Positions 1-11,341 of a stretch of 64,000 nt of DNA are shown here, piece by piece. The stretch spans positions 1 to 64,000 of the forward strand of contig NZ_QHLZ01000007.1 of NCBI RefSeq assembly GCF_003185915.1, given 5' to 3'. The notes beneath the pieces were generated by a model. That model ran no database searches, had not been told where the DNA came from, and saw nothing but the letters and a program-made list of their open reading frames with translations. Made by a program: the position numbers and the translations under genes. Source of the DNA: Arthrobacter psychrochitiniphilus (GTDB taxonomy: Bacteria; Actinomycetota; Actinomycetes; Actinomycetales; Micrococcaceae). Every line of letters begins with the position of its first letter. Positions within the stretch are counted from its first letter, which is position 1.

Positions 1-1503
1 ACCTTATTCTGGAGCAACTCAACGAACTTCGACTCACCACACCACGGCGCCCTCTACACTCTCAATTCTGAAGAGCCGGATAAGCGCACTCTGGTCTATA
101 CGAACACCTTTGCCGTGGCGCCCACCTATGAACAGGACACCTTTGAGCTGAAGTTCGATGTGGTCTCCACGGTGGACGCAACCGGTGTGCTGACCCCGGC
201 CAAACCGGATTCATCGGAACTGTTGCGGATGAAAATGGTGCAAGTGGATGGACAGTGGAGAATCTCGGAAGCGCCCGACGGCGTGATCCTCACCGAGGCG
301 AACTTCCAAACGCTGTTCGCACCGGTCTCGCTCTACTTCTATGATCCGAGTTTCACCTTTGGGGTCCCCGATGTCAGGTGGCTGGCTGGGCGCTCCTCAC
401 GCACGGCCACCTCCATTGTCAAAGCGATGCTCAACGGCCCGGCACCCTATTTGCAAGGCGCCGTGGTAAGTGCATTCCCCAACGGCATTGCCTTGGAACG
501 CGATTCGGTGCCCGTGATCAATGGGCAGGCCCGGGTGGGGTTGACTGCAGGGCCTCTGCTGGAAACAAGCATCGAGCAGCGCCAGCAAATGAACGCGCAG
601 TTGTTGACCACGTTCCAAAAGAGCCTGAACACCATCACCGAGGTGGCGTTCTTGGCCGATGACAGATCTGTTGACATGGGCAGCACTGATAACGAGGTGA
701 GCCGCATGATCGTGGACAATCCCGTGCGGCCCACCCAAGTGGCGCTGTCCAAGAACGAGCTGGTTACCTTCGACGGCGTCAAGAGTGCCCGCATTCCCGG
801 GATGGCATCTGTGGCAGGTCTCGATCCGTCGGCGCCGGCCATTTCCTATTCGGGGAAGGACTTTGCGTTCCTAGCAGGGGTGGGAAACCAAATATATTGG
901 GCAACACCCAATGAGCCACCCGTGCTTGCCTTGTCTGGGGTGGGCCTGACCCCGCCTTCGTTTGCCCCCAACGGCTGGCTGTTCTCTGCTGCTGGGGACG
1001 GCTCTGGCCTGGTGTTGGCAATCAATCCGGACGACAACGGCAAGTTGGGCGCCCCTGTTCTGCTCAGGGTTCCTTGGTTGGTGGGGCAGGAGGTCAGTAC
1101 CTTCCGGGTGTCCCGTGATGGCACCAGGGCCTTGGTTATTTCCCAGTCCAACGGCATCAGCAAGGTCAACATGACGGGTATTTTTAAATCCGGTGAGGTC
1201 CCCAAGGAACTCACCACGCCCATCAATTTTCTGCATTCCGGGATGCCTACGCTCGGCGTCTGGGTGGGGGGTGCCAGCGTTGCCGTCATGGCCCCCTCTG
1301 ATACTGACCCGGTGGTCATCGATATTTTGGATCTAGCCGCGCGTCCGTTGGCATTGGATGAGCTCAAGGGTGTGCAATGGATCAGCGCCGGATCCGGTGT
1401 CCGGAACATCCATGCTCAGACGGCCACGGAGTTCTTCACCAATGTGGGCAGTTATTGGGAAGTGGCCGCTAAGGAACTCCAACAGGCCTCGTTCGCAGGA
1501 TAG
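1..1503 (+). CDS. lpqB: Lipoprotein LpqB, GerMN and beta-propeller domains (5' end missing)
   Basis: The reading frame is open from the first base, so the signal peptide, lipobox and N-terminus lie outside the window. What remains is the GerMN domain (roughly residues 80-210, around the stretch RWLAGRSSRTATSIVKAML) followed by a segment rich in short beta strands that fits the C-terminal propeller of LpqB. In actinobacteria LpqB is an extracytoplasmic lipoprotein usually encoded after the MtrA/MtrB two-component system and thought to modulate MtrB. Those genes should lie just upstream; this is inference from the family. The gene ends in TAG and is followed by comF after 200 bases. Confidence 0.87.
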   Translation, partial: TLFWSNSTNFDSPHHGALYTLNSEEPDKRTLVYTNTFAVAPTYEQDTFELKFDVVSTVDATGVLTPAKPDSSELLRMKMVQVDGQWRISEAPDGVILTEANFQTLFAPVSLYFYDPSFTFGVPDVRWLAGRSSRTATSIVKAMLNGPAPYLQGAVVSAFPNGIALERDSVPVINGQARVGLTAGPLLETSIEQRQQMNAQLLTTFQKSLNTITEVAFLADDRSVDMGSTDNEVSRMIVDNPVRPTQVALSKNELVTFDGVKSARIPGMASVAGLDPSAPAISYSGKDFAFLAGVGNQIYWATPNEPPVLALSGVGLTPPSFAPNGWLFSAAGDGSGLVLAINPDDNGKLGAPVLLRVPWLVGQEVSTFRVSRDGTRALVISQSNGISKVNMTGIFKSGEVPKELTTPINFLHSGMPTLGVWVGGASVAVMAPSDTDPVVIDILDLAARPLALDELKGVQWISAGSGVRNIHAQTATEFFTNVGSYWEVAAKELQQASFAG

Positions 1504-1524
1504 GCACTGTATAGGCGCTGCGTC

Positions 1525-1574
1525 GCACAGGATGGGCGCCGGATAAGCACTGTTTAGCACAGGATAGGCGCCGG
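1525..1574. repeat. Two 18-bp direct repeats downstream of lpqB
   Basis: An 18-base unit beginning GCACAGGAT and ending GGCGCCGG occurs at 1525-1542 and again at 1557-1574 with a single difference (G/A). Related pieces (GGCACTGTATAGGCGC, AGCACTGTTTAGCAC) surround it, so the first 80 bases after the lpqB stop are built from diverged copies of one motif. Each unit contains a GGCGCC palindrome. The role is unknown; it may be repeat-derived intergenic DNA or a weak RNA structure. Confidence 0.6.
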
Positions 1575-1705
1575 CCGTGCGCCACTAGCACGTCCCTTCC
1601 CTGCCGCCGGTGCTTGATTCCTGCCCAAGGGTTTAGCCTGCAACCTTCTACACAATGGGTGGCCTGGTACTTCCATAGGCACGGCGGCACAAGCATGCTG
1701 GGCAG

Positions 1706-2629
1706 ATGGATACGAGAGCAGAAACTGGCCAGGTAGCCGCCCGACACAGGGGGCGGGCAGGAACTGTGTGGCTGCGGGCCTGGTTGTGGTGCGAAGCAGC
1801 CTGGCGTGACTTCCTGAATTTGGTATTGCCGGCCGACTGCGTGGTCTGTGGCGCGGATGACCACGCTTTGTGTCCAGGCTGCGCAGTTCTGCTGCGCCAG
1901 CAAACGGGCGCGCCATTCCGGGCCGAACAGCATGCCGATGCCCTGATGGGTGTTTCCGGGGATCCGTTGCTGACGGTTTTTGCTGCCGGGGAATACCGGG
2001 ATGCGTTGGCGCAGGCCATCTTGGCGTTCAAGAATCACGGGCGAACCGAACTTGGCCCGCCGTTGGCCCGGGTGCTAGCCCGAACCCTGACGGCGGCTCT
2101 CACCGGTCCTGGCCCATCCGACCAACACATGTGCCCCGCGCAAGATATAAACCCGGCCCGGCTCATCCCGCACGGCTTGCTCCTGGTCCCCGTGCCTAGT
2201 ACTGGCAGTGGTTGGCGGCGCCGCGGATATGATCCCGTTGCTCTGCTGCTACGGGCCCTCATACGTGAGGGCCGGCTGCCTGAAGGGCTGGAGGTGGCGC
2301 CCGTCCTGCGCATCAAAACCAAGCTGCCGTGGCACAGGGCGCATCAGAAGGGGTTGGGCAGGGCTGCCCGGCGGCGCAATGTGCGTAACACTATGGCAAT
2401 CAAGGCAAAAAAAGTGAGAAATTTTCGGCTGACAGCGAAGCCAAGTGGCCAAGAAATAGTTCTCCTTGACGATGTTCTGACCACTGGTTCCACTCTCAGG
2501 GAAGCAGCAAAAACACTGGAATTAGCGGGGTTTAATCTCCGTTGCGCAGTGGTTTTGGCAGCCGCGAAAGCCCCGTCAGGTGATGCGGAAACCAGCGGCC
2601 GGAGCGGAGGCGCGGAAAACAATTTTTGA
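1706..2629 (+). CDS. comF: ComF-family phosphoribosyltransferase-like protein
   Basis: This 307-residue protein has the two hallmarks of the ComF family. Near residue 50 there is a short zinc-ribbon-like segment with paired cysteines (CVVCG and CPGC). Near residue 252 a type I phosphoribosyltransferase PRPP loop reads VLLDDVLTTGSTLRE. In naturally competent bacteria ComF works in the cytoplasm during uptake of single-stranded DNA. Actinobacteria keep the gene between lpqB and hpf whether or not competence is known, so its role here is open. No strong ribosome-binding site precedes the chosen ATG, so the start is moderately certain. The C-terminal 20 residues are low-complexity. Confidence 0.85.
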   Translation: MDTRAETGQVAARHRGRAGTVWLRAWLWCEAAWRDFLNLVLPADCVVCGADDHALCPGCAVLLRQQTGAPFRAEQHADALMGVSGDPLLTVFAAGEYRDALAQAILAFKNHGRTELGPPLARVLARTLTAALTGPGPSDQHMCPAQDINPARLIPHGLLLVPVPSTGSGWRRRGYDPVALLLRALIREGRLPEGLEVAPVLRIKTKLPWHRAHQKGLGRAARRRNVRNTMAIKAKKVRNFRLTAKPSGQEIVLLDDVLTTGSTLREAAKTLELAGFNLRCAVVLAAAKAPSGDAETSGRSGGAENNF

Positions 2630-2771
2630 GCAAAAGATGAATAAAACCATGAGGTGAACTAACGTGAGTAAACGGGTACCTCTAGCAAGGGGAAACCGCC
2701 CGTCGGCGGTCAGGAATACAGCGATAAATGCTAGCCGGCCGCCGTGTCACCTAAGTTATTTGGAGGGCACC

Positions 2772-3467
2772 ATGGAGTTCATGATCACCGGTCGCAATGT
2801 GAGTGTTTCGGACCGATTCCGCGAATATGCAGCCGAAAAGCTCACCAAGATCGAGCAGCTGGCCAGCAAGGTTCAGCGTGTCGATGTGAAGGTTTCCAAG
2901 GAGAGCAAGGCGCGCGCAGCAGAGGCTCCACTCACGGTTGAGTTGACGGTTCTGGGCCGCGGGCCGGTCATCCGCGCGGAAGCTGCCGCACCGGATAAGT
3001 TCGTTGCCTTTGATCTGGCCTACGGCAAGCTGCTCGAGCGCCTCCGCCGTGCCAAGGACAAGAAGAAGGTCCACCACGGTCGGCACGCCCCCGTGGCTGT
3101 GAATGAGGCCACCGGGGCGTTGATTCCCGTGAGTAGTTCTGAGCCTATCTACGCCCAGAGCACACCGGAAGTTCCCGAAGTTAAGTCCCCGTACGAGATC
3201 GAAAATGACATCCCCGCCGGTGATTCACCGGTGTTGATCCGCAGAAAAGTCTTCCCGGCTACTGCACTTTCTCTCGATGACGCCGTGGACAACATGGAAA
3301 TGGTAGGTCACGATTTCTACCTGTTCATCGACTCATCAACAGGGATCCCCTCAGTTGTTTACCGCCGCAAGGGCTGGACCTACGGGGTCATTTCACTCGA
3401 TGACAACGCAGAGGTTTCCGAAGAGATTTCCGCTTACCGCTCAGAGGATGTTCCGGCACGTGTCTAG
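2772..3467 (+). CDS. hpf: Ribosome hibernation promoting factor, long form
   Basis: The protein of 231 residues has an N-terminal RaiA/HPF ribosome-binding domain (start MEFMITGRNVSVSDRFREY, to about residue 100), a linker, and a C-terminal dimerisation domain (about 170-231, with SLDDAVDNMEMVGHDFYLF and VVYRRKGWTYGVISL). Long HPF dimers join two 70S ribosomes into inactive 100S particles in slow growth or stress. I start it at the ATG at 2772 because TGGAGGGCACC lies directly upstream and homologues begin there. An in-frame GTG at 2664 would add 36 residues without family support. A strong hairpin follows the stop. Confidence 0.93.
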   Translation: MEFMITGRNVSVSDRFREYAAEKLTKIEQLASKVQRVDVKVSKESKARAAEAPLTVELTVLGRGPVIRAEAAAPDKFVAFDLAYGKLLERLRRAKDKKKVHHGRHAPVAVNEATGALIPVSSSEPIYAQSTPEVPEVKSPYEIENDIPAGDSPVLIRRKVFPATALSLDDAVDNMEMVGHDFYLFIDSSTGIPSVVYRRKGWTYGVISLDDNAEVSEEISAYRSEDVPARV

Positions 3468-3498
3468 ATCCTAGATAGTTGCCAGGCTTTCAAAGAAA

Positions 3499-3550
3499 GA
3501 CGCCGGCACCTGGGTGGGGATTTTCCCTCACCTAGGTGCCGGCGTCGTTT
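3499..3550. terminator. Strong hairpin terminator between convergent hpf and MFS genes
   Basis: An 18-bp stem pairs 3499-3516 with 3529-3546 (arms GACGCCGGCACCTGGGTG and CACCTAGGTGCCGGCGTC, one G-T pair), with a 12-base loop, followed by GTTT. The genes on either side converge here, so it probably serves both strands. Confidence 0.8.
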
Positions 3551-3595
3551 GCTTCGTTGGGGTTTGCTTGAATACCGGGTTGCGTGAATGCCGGA

Positions 3596-4825
3596 TTAGA
3601 CGCCGGCGGGTGCGTGAGCCGTAAGGAACTTGCGCCCACCCACAATGATGGCGGCACTGACCAGCACCATGGCTGCGGCCACAAAGAAGGTTGTGGATGC
3701 GCCGCTGTACTCGGCTATTTTGGCTGCCAGAAACGGTGCGAGAGCCCCGCCCATCCAGCGCACAAAGTTATAGCCTGCACTGGCAACAGGACGCGGGGAG
3801 TCCGAGACAGCCATGGCCATTTCAGTGAACAGGGTGTTGTTGATACCCAGCAGAGCACCTGAAACCACCGTCAGAACCACAATGGCCGGCACCGAGTGTC
3901 CGGCAGCCAAGGCCAGTCCCGCCAAGATGACCACCAAACCCAACAGTGAACCGGTCAGGGCACGGACGGGGCCAAAGCGGCGCTGGACCATGGGTGCGAC
4001 AAATACAGAGAATACGGCCACTGCCACGCCCCAGCTAAAGAATACTGCGCCTATTCCGTAGGCATCGAAGCCCAGAATGAAGGGCACGAATGCCAGGATG
4101 GTGAAGAATCCATAGTTATAGAACAAGGCGCTGCCAGCGGTAGTGCGCAAGCCCTTGTGGCCCAGTGCCAGGAGCGGATCACGCAGTCGGGTCTTGGTGG
4201 CCGGCAACGGGGTTTTAGGCAGCAGCACCATCAGGAGGATGAACGCCACCGCCATGGCGGTGGCCGTACCAAAGAAGGGTGCACGCCACTGCCAGGCGCC
4301 CAGCATTGCGCCCATGAGCGGGCCGAGTGAGAGGCCCAGCCCCAGTGCTGCCTCGTACAAGATGATGGCCGTAGCCGCCCCACCGGAGGCAACCCCCACC
4401 ATGACGGCCAGCGCCGTCGCTACGAACAAGGCGTTACCCAAGCCCCAACCGGCTCGGAAACCCACCAGGGCATCGACGCTGCCGGATAGGCCTGAAAGGG
4501 TCGCAAAAATAACAATGATGCCTAGGCCCAGCAACAGCGTCCGCTTCCCACCAAGGCGTGAGGAGACAAAACCAGTGACGAGCATGGCGATAGCTGTGAC
4601 CAGAAAATAGCTGGTGAACAGCAACGACACCTGGCTGGGGGTGGCACTGAGGTTCTCTGCAATGGCGGGCAGGATGGGATCAACGAGGCCGATTCCCATG
4701 AAGGCGAACACCGATGCTCCAGCCACCGCCCACACAGCCATGGGCTGCTTGAGCATTGATTGCTTTTCTTTTGAGACGGTACTGACTCCGTCGCGGGCAG
4801 TTGAATCTGCCATGTTCGCGTGCAC
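3596..4825 (-). CDS. Major facilitator superfamily transporter, likely drug efflux
   Basis: The protein of 409 residues shows about twelve hydrophobic segments and the MFS loop signature between segments 2 and 3 (GFVSSRLGGKRTLLLG). Length and pattern fit the 12-segment drug:proton antiporter group. The GTG at 4825 is preferred because AGGAG sits five to eight bases upstream; the internal ATG at 4813 is too far from it. A MarR-type regulator on the same strand ends 36 bases upstream, so the two probably form an operon in which the repressor controls export of a toxic compound. The substrate cannot be told from sequence. Confidence 0.85.
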   Translation of the reverse strand: MHANMADSTARDGVSTVSKEKQSMLKQPMAVWAVAGASVFAFMGIGLVDPILPAIAENLSATPSQVSLLFTSYFLVTAIAMLVTGFVSSRLGGKRTLLLGLGIIVIFATLSGLSGSVDALVGFRAGWGLGNALFVATALAVMVGVASGGAATAIILYEAALGLGLSLGPLMGAMLGAWQWRAPFFGTATAMAVAFILLMVLLPKTPLPATKTRLRDPLLALGHKGLRTTAGSALFYNYGFFTILAFVPFILGFDAYGIGAVFFSWGVAVAVFSVFVAPMVQRRFGPVRALTGSLLGLVVILAGLALAAGHSVPAIVVLTVVSGALLGINNTLFTEMAMAVSDSPRPVASAGYNFVRWMGGALAPFLAAKIAEYSGASTTFFVAAAMVLVSAAIIVGGRKFLTAHAPAGV

Positions 4826-4861
4826 TTTTTCTCCTGGGTTGTTGTTGCTGAATGGGCTTGC

Positions 4862-5518
4862 TTAATGGTGTTGCTTGCGGGTGTTAGTTGGCGGGGGATG
4901 ACGCCGGTAGGACACGGACGGCGGAAGTGGCAGGGCTAGGGGGGAGAGTGCCGCGTTGAGTTTGGCGATGGCGGAAAGTGCGCGGGAGATGCTCTGCTGT
5001 TCACGTAGTGAGAGCCCGGAGAGGCCTGCGGCGACTTCCTGGTTGCGGCGCAGATTCGAAGCCTCCAGAGTTGCCCGCCCTTGCTCGGTGAGGAGCACTT
5101 CCACTACGCGGGCGTCGTTGGGGTTCTGCAACCGCTTGACCAGGCCCGCTGCTGCGAGCTTGGTGACCTGCTCAGTGGCGCTGGGCAGGCGGATACCGGC
5201 ATTACGTGCAATATCGCTGATGCGCAGGGGCGCTTTGGTCAACATGTTTAAGGTGCTCACCTGGCTGGAACTGAGTTCGCCGTCAGCGTCAGTGGAACGC
5301 ACCACATAGACAGCTTGGCGCAGAATTTCACGGTAGCGGCGCGCAGATGGTGCACTGAAATGCTGGGATATTACGTGCCTGAAGGTTCCGCTGCGGGAGA
5401 ACAATGTGGCGCAATGCAGGCATAAGCAAGCACTTTCGCTCATATCTGGCAGTATTGCCGGGTGCCACACAGCTAGAACTGGCAGTGTGGTGTGCGTCTT
5501 CTCACGTAGACTGAACAC
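4862..5518 (-). CDS. MarR-family transcriptional regulator
   Basis: A winged-helix MarR domain covers roughly residues 60-190: the helix-turn-helix segment LRISDIARNAGIRLPSATEQ, then the wing with the typical DPNDARVVEV-like pattern (here NPNDARVVEVLL). MarR proteins act as dimers on palindromic operators and often respond to the substrate of a neighbouring pump, here the MFS gene 36 bases downstream. The start is uncertain: a GTG at 5518 opens the frame, but the first 50 residues do not look like MarR and no good ribosome-binding site is seen. The ATG at 5443 is an alternative. The C-terminal 25 residues are proline- and basic-rich. Confidence 0.8.
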   Translation of the reverse strand: MFSLREKTHTTLPVLAVWHPAILPDMSESACLCLHCATLFSRSGTFRHVISQHFSAPSARRYREILRQAVYVVRSTDADGELSSSQVSTLNMLTKAPLRISDIARNAGIRLPSATEQVTKLAAAGLVKRLQNPNDARVVEVLLTEQGRATLEASNLRRNQEVAAGLSGLSLREQQSISRALSAIAKLNAALSPLALPLPPSVSYRRHPPPTNTRKQHH

Positions 5519-5534
5519 GCCACTTTTAGGCAGT
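5446..5534. promoter_or_regulatory. Possible MarR operator region between marR and secA
   Basis: The octamer CTGGCAGT occurs at 5446-5453 and 5479-5486, and GGCAGT recurs at 5529-5534. The first copy forms part of GGCAGTATTGCC, an inverted repeat, and CCACAC (5465-5470) faces GTGTGG (5485-5490). Such short palindromic elements between a MarR gene and its divergent neighbour are where autoregulatory operators usually lie. No footprint or consensus supports this; it is a suggestion only. Confidence 0.25.
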
Positions 5535-5554
5535 AATAGATTGGGAGCAATTTC

Positions 5555-8329
<2,775 letters not shown>

Positions 8330-8343
8330 GTTCACGTGAAGAG

Positions 8344-8410
8344 GGCCGCCGTCCGGAGGAGCTGACACAGCACATCAGGTGCGTCAGTTCCTGCGGATGG
8401 CGGCCTTTTT
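8344..8410 (+). terminator. Rho-independent terminator after secA
   Basis: GGCCGCCGTCCG (8344-8355) pairs with CGGATGGCGGCC (8394-8405). Inside it GGAGCTGAC pairs with GTCAGTTCC, giving a long stem, and TTTTT follows directly at 8406-8410. The convergent Rv3235-like gene ends 32 bases further on. Confidence 0.85.
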
Positions 8411-8441
8411 GTTGTGTCTTTCTCTCTGGCCAACACGTTCC

Positions 8442-9104
8442 CTAGCCAATACGCAGGGCGGTGACCTTCCACAGGCCGTGGCTCAATTCCAGGCGCATGG
8501 CGATGGCTCTAAATCTGGTCCTGTCAGCCACCACAACCGCCGTTTCAAAGATGCCGGGGCCAACCACATGGCAGTGAACCGACTGTACATGCGGTTGCCG
8601 GTGCAGCATCTGGACGTTGTCCGGGTATCCGCCATCATTACTACTACGGCGTTCCTGCTCCCGGTAGGCTTCCGCATAAAGACGTGCCCGGGTGCTCAAA
8701 GCGCTCAGGCACCGGGCGTCGAGCCACCTGGCCAACTGCTGCACTGAACGGACGCCATGGAGAATTTCCAAGGCGCTTTGGGCAACCTTGCAGGACATAT
8801 TGCCCACCACCGCCCGTTCGGCGGATTCCGGGTCGAGCGTCTGCACCGTGCCAACCCCGGCCGCGTTAAGTCCGACCGTGCCAATCTTGGTGGAGGTCTC
8901 TTCCGCCGGGGCTGATGCCTCGTCTGCCGTTGAGGCAGTGTTTCTGGATGGGCGTGTTTGAGGAGTGCCAGCAAACAACTCCACAATATTTTCCTGGTTC
9001 TCTTGCGGAGTCGGTGACGGGGCGGGAGTGCTGGAAGAGGGAAGTGGCCGTACCAACAAGAAAGTGGCTGGTGCGGGGGTTTCAGAGATGGCTGCTGTAC
9101 TCAC
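8442..9104 (-). CDS. Rv3235-family protein
   Basis: This 220-residue protein has a disordered Ser/Pro/Thr-rich N-terminal half and a conserved C-terminal domain of about 110 residues (from ERAVVGNMSCKVAQSALEIL to LSHGLWKVTALRIG). That layout and its position beside secA match the Rv3235 family, whose biochemical role is unknown. I start it at the GTG at 9104 because AAAGGAG stands just upstream. A longer frame to 9335 would overlap the LysM gene and lacks support. The LysM gene ends 28 bases upstream on the same strand, so the two are probably co-transcribed. Confidence 0.78.
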   Translation of the reverse strand: MSTAAISETPAPATFLLVRPLPSSSTPAPSPTPQENQENIVELFAGTPQTRPSRNTASTADEASAPAEETSTKIGTVGLNAAGVGTVQTLDPESAERAVVGNMSCKVAQSALEILHGVRSVQQLARWLDARCLSALSTRARLYAEAYREQERRSSNDGGYPDNVQMLHRQPHVQSVHCHVVGPGIFETAVVVADRTRFRAIAMRLELSHGLWKVTALRIG

Positions 9105-9132
9105 GGGGTGCTCCTTTGGGTGGTGCCAAATG

Positions 9133-9903
9133 TTAGTAATTGCCGGGTGCATGCAGTATTTGTCCCGGAAGAATAAGGTTCGGATCAGCACCAATGGTGC
9201 TTCGATTGGTGCCGTACCACTGCGGCCATGCCAAGGCCACCTCGACATCCGTGGAATACGGTCCCAACGCTTCGGCGACGATTCCCCAGAGTGTGTCGCC
9301 CTTTTTGACAACCACGTCACCGGAGCGCAGATCACCGGAAGCCGCTGTTGGGTCCTCTTGAAACTCGGGCTGGTCCGCGGGCTCGCGCGGCGAGGTCCTG
9401 ATCAGTAGATCCGGTGCAATGTCAGGGGTGTGTGGCACCCACAAAGGATCCACTGGCGGTGATGATGGCGAAGGTGTGCTCACTGCTCCTGAGATGGGAG
9501 CCGTGGAAACCGTCAGGGTATGCCAGAGTGGGGCAACACCGGCTGCCTGCGCTGCGCCAGCCAACGGTGCGCCGAGGAGATTAATCCCAATAATCGCTGC
9601 GACCACTCGGCGCATGAACGCCGGCGACCAGCGTGCTGTGAGCGTTGAAAGCCTGTGGGCTCCGAATCTCTGGGCAAATGCAGATAGGCAAGCGCAGCAG
9701 AGGGCAAACAACCACCAGCAGAGCAAGGCAAAGCCGATCCCGGCACCCGCCACGCCCAACAATTCAGGGAACCCAAGTGTCGGAGCCATGGAGCGCCCGC
9801 CCCACTGCAGACGCAGCAGTGCAAAACCGCTGAAGACCAGGGCGGCCCCTAGGAAGGCAATGGCTGCGGTCATTGCCAGATCAGCCCGAGTTTGTGGTTT
9901 CAC
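9133..9903 (-). CDS. LysM-domain membrane protein
   Basis: The 256-residue protein starts with a short basic stretch, then hydrophobic segments at about residues 10-30, 45-70 and 95-115, a Pro/Ser-rich linker, and a C-terminal LysM domain (about 200-256: VVVKKGDTLWGIVAEALG through LILPGQILHAPGNY). LysM binds N-acetylglucosamine-containing glycans, so the protein probably anchors in the membrane and reaches the peptidoglycan. The GTG at 9903 is chosen because AGGAG lies seven bases upstream; the frame open to 9960 lacks such a site. It leads into the Rv3235-like gene. Function beyond wall binding is not known. Confidence 0.82.
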   Translation of the reverse strand: MKPQTRADLAMTAAIAFLGAALVFSGFALLRLQWGGRSMAPTLGFPELLGVAGAGIGFALLCWWLFALCCACLSAFAQRFGAHRLSTLTARWSPAFMRRVVAAIIGINLLGAPLAGAAQAAGVAPLWHTLTVSTAPISGAVSTPSPSSPPVDPLWVPHTPDIAPDLLIRTSPREPADQPEFQEDPTAASGDLRSGDVVVKKGDTLWGIVAEALGPYSTDVEVALAWPQWYGTNRSTIGADPNLILPGQILHAPGNY

Positions 9904-10058
9904 GGTTGCTCTCCTTTGAGCATGTTTGACACTGTTTGACATCATTTGAAGGTGATTCATTCATTTTGACCCCAACAGCATGGATATGTCTAGAGGCTGC
10001 AGCCAAGCTGTGGAAGGGCAGAGTTGACGGCCCCATGGTTGCCGCTTAGCGTGGGCCC

Positions 10059-10634
10059 ATGCGGTGGGAACTTCTCTTCGGTGATCTGGAAACACAGTGG
10101 CATGCCTCAACGCAGCAGGATTTCGAGCGGCACGTCAATGAATTAGCCCGCATTGAGGCGTCCCAGATGACCCTTGCCGAGGCTTTACGAGGAGCCAGCG
10201 GAGAGCAGCTTTCCGTGTTTCTGTGCACGGGCACCGCGTATCACGGGGAAGTGCTCAGGGTGGAAAAGGACTGGGCTTTGCTGCGTGAAGAGAACCGATC
10301 CGTCATCGTGCCGCTGACGAAGGTGGTGCGGGTGAACGGGCTGGGATTGGAGCGTCAGCAGAGCCCGAGCCAGGTGGGCTATTCCCTGGCCGCGGCACTG
10401 CGGGTGCTGGCCAGGAACCGTTCGGCCGTGGTCCTTGAGCTGGACACCGCCGCGCAGGCGGGCTCCAGTGCGGTGCATGTCAGGGGTGTTCTGGACCAAG
10501 TGGGGGCTGACTATGTTCAACTCATGCAATTGGCCGACGGCGTGGGCCGGGACCCCGGAAATCGGCAGGGCTCAGTGGTAATTCCGCTGGGACGGTTGGT
10601 TTCGATCGTCTCATCACCGGACAACGAATTCTGA
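10059..10634 (+). CDS. Conserved hypothetical protein, two possible Sm-like beta barrels
   Basis: I do not recognise a named family with certainty. The 191-residue soluble protein has a helical N-terminus (about 1-45) and two similar beta-rich segments. The first (about 45-95) runs from GTAYHGEVLRVEKDWALL to VIVPLTKVVRVNGLG; the second (about 125-185) runs from VHVRGVLDQVGADYVQLMQL to VVIPLGRLVSIVS. The order of a turn, a long strand, a second strand and a valine-rich closing strand resembles Sm/Hfq-like barrels; this is inference. No ribosome-binding site precedes the ATG, so translation may be leaderless. It is divergent from the LysM gene and convergent with the helix-turn-helix gene. Confidence 0.65.
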   Translation: MRWELLFGDLETQWHASTQQDFERHVNELARIEASQMTLAEALRGASGEQLSVFLCTGTAYHGEVLRVEKDWALLREENRSVIVPLTKVVRVNGLGLERQQSPSQVGYSLAAALRVLARNRSAVVLELDTAAQAGSSAVHVRGVLDQVGADYVQLMQLADGVGRDPGNRQGSVVIPLGRLVSIVSSPDNEF

Positions 10635-10702
10635 ACCAGCAAGTTCCTGATGTACCTAGACCGGCACTACTTAGACCAAGAGATGCCAGTGCCCAGAGCT
10701 AC

Positions 10703-10921
10703 CTATTCGGCGGTGACGGAATTCTCAGTGGCCAGCATGGTTCTGGCTGCTGCGTGTCTGTCATCGATGAACTGCTCAAATTTCGCTTCGTCCACACGCC
10801 ACTGCCCGCGTCCACCAATTTGGAATGCGGGCAGCTCGCCACTGTGTACCAGGGCATAGCAGGCTGCTGCAGAGATCTGCAGCTGTTCGGCCACATCGGC
10901 CAAGGTTAAGAATCTGGGCAT
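10703..10921 (-). CDS. Small helix-turn-helix (excisionase/MerR-like) DNA-binding protein
   Basis: This 72-residue protein is a single winged-helix domain of the excisionase/MerR type: MPRFLTLADVAEQLQISAAA forms the helix-turn-helix and FQIGGRGQWRVDEAKFEQFI the wing and last helix. Such proteins bind DNA as small architectural or regulatory factors. A gene of this kind is often next to the SAF/CpaB and CpaE-like genes of actinobacterial pilus loci, as here, so it may regulate them. The ATG at 10921 matches the domain start and has a G-rich site (AAAGGGGGG) upstream; a frame to 10966 exists but adds unrelated residues. Confidence 0.8.
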   Translation of the reverse strand: MPRFLTLADVAEQLQISAAACYALVHSGELPAFQIGGRGQWRVDEAKFEQFIDDRHAAARTMLATENSVTAE

Positions 10922-11341
10922 GCACTCATTATCCCCCCTTTGATGTGCTTTGACGAGCTTAATCATCCTTAACCACAGCCTAGGAGGTCTTGCCGGTCAC
11001 TACGAGGTGCCGGTGCATGACTCCACGCTGCTTGTCACCGCGGATGGCTTGCCTTATGCAGCGCGAGCATGCCCGCTACCTGCACTCACGGCTAAGTTCG
11101 TCGCTATAGGCCTGGCTAGGCTCGTTTCCAGAAGCCCAGGTGTCAACGATCAAAGCACCAGCGGGACAACGCAGAGCAACCTGAGAAGGTAGTGGCAACT
11201 TGTTCCATCACTGCTGAAGTTGTCCACAGTTTTAGTCGGTTTTTGAGGAAGCCCTTTCAACCGTGGCCAATCAGCGGTAGAAAGAGTAGACGGCAGCGTG
11301 GCTCGCACCATCGCTGCCAGATTCCTGAAGGGGGCGGGGCT
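10922..11341. other. Intergenic region between divergent HTH and SAF genes
   Basis: About 420 bases with no convincing gene. It should hold promoters for both divergent genes, but no clear -10/-35 pair stands out. A single TTGTCCACA at 11220-11228 matches the actinobacterial DnaA-box consensus; one box alone does not make an origin. Confidence 0.5.

Noticed and set aside
11220..11228. Chromosomal origin signal
   Set aside because: A single DnaA-box-like nonamer without a cluster of boxes, dnaA or dnaN nearby is not an origin.
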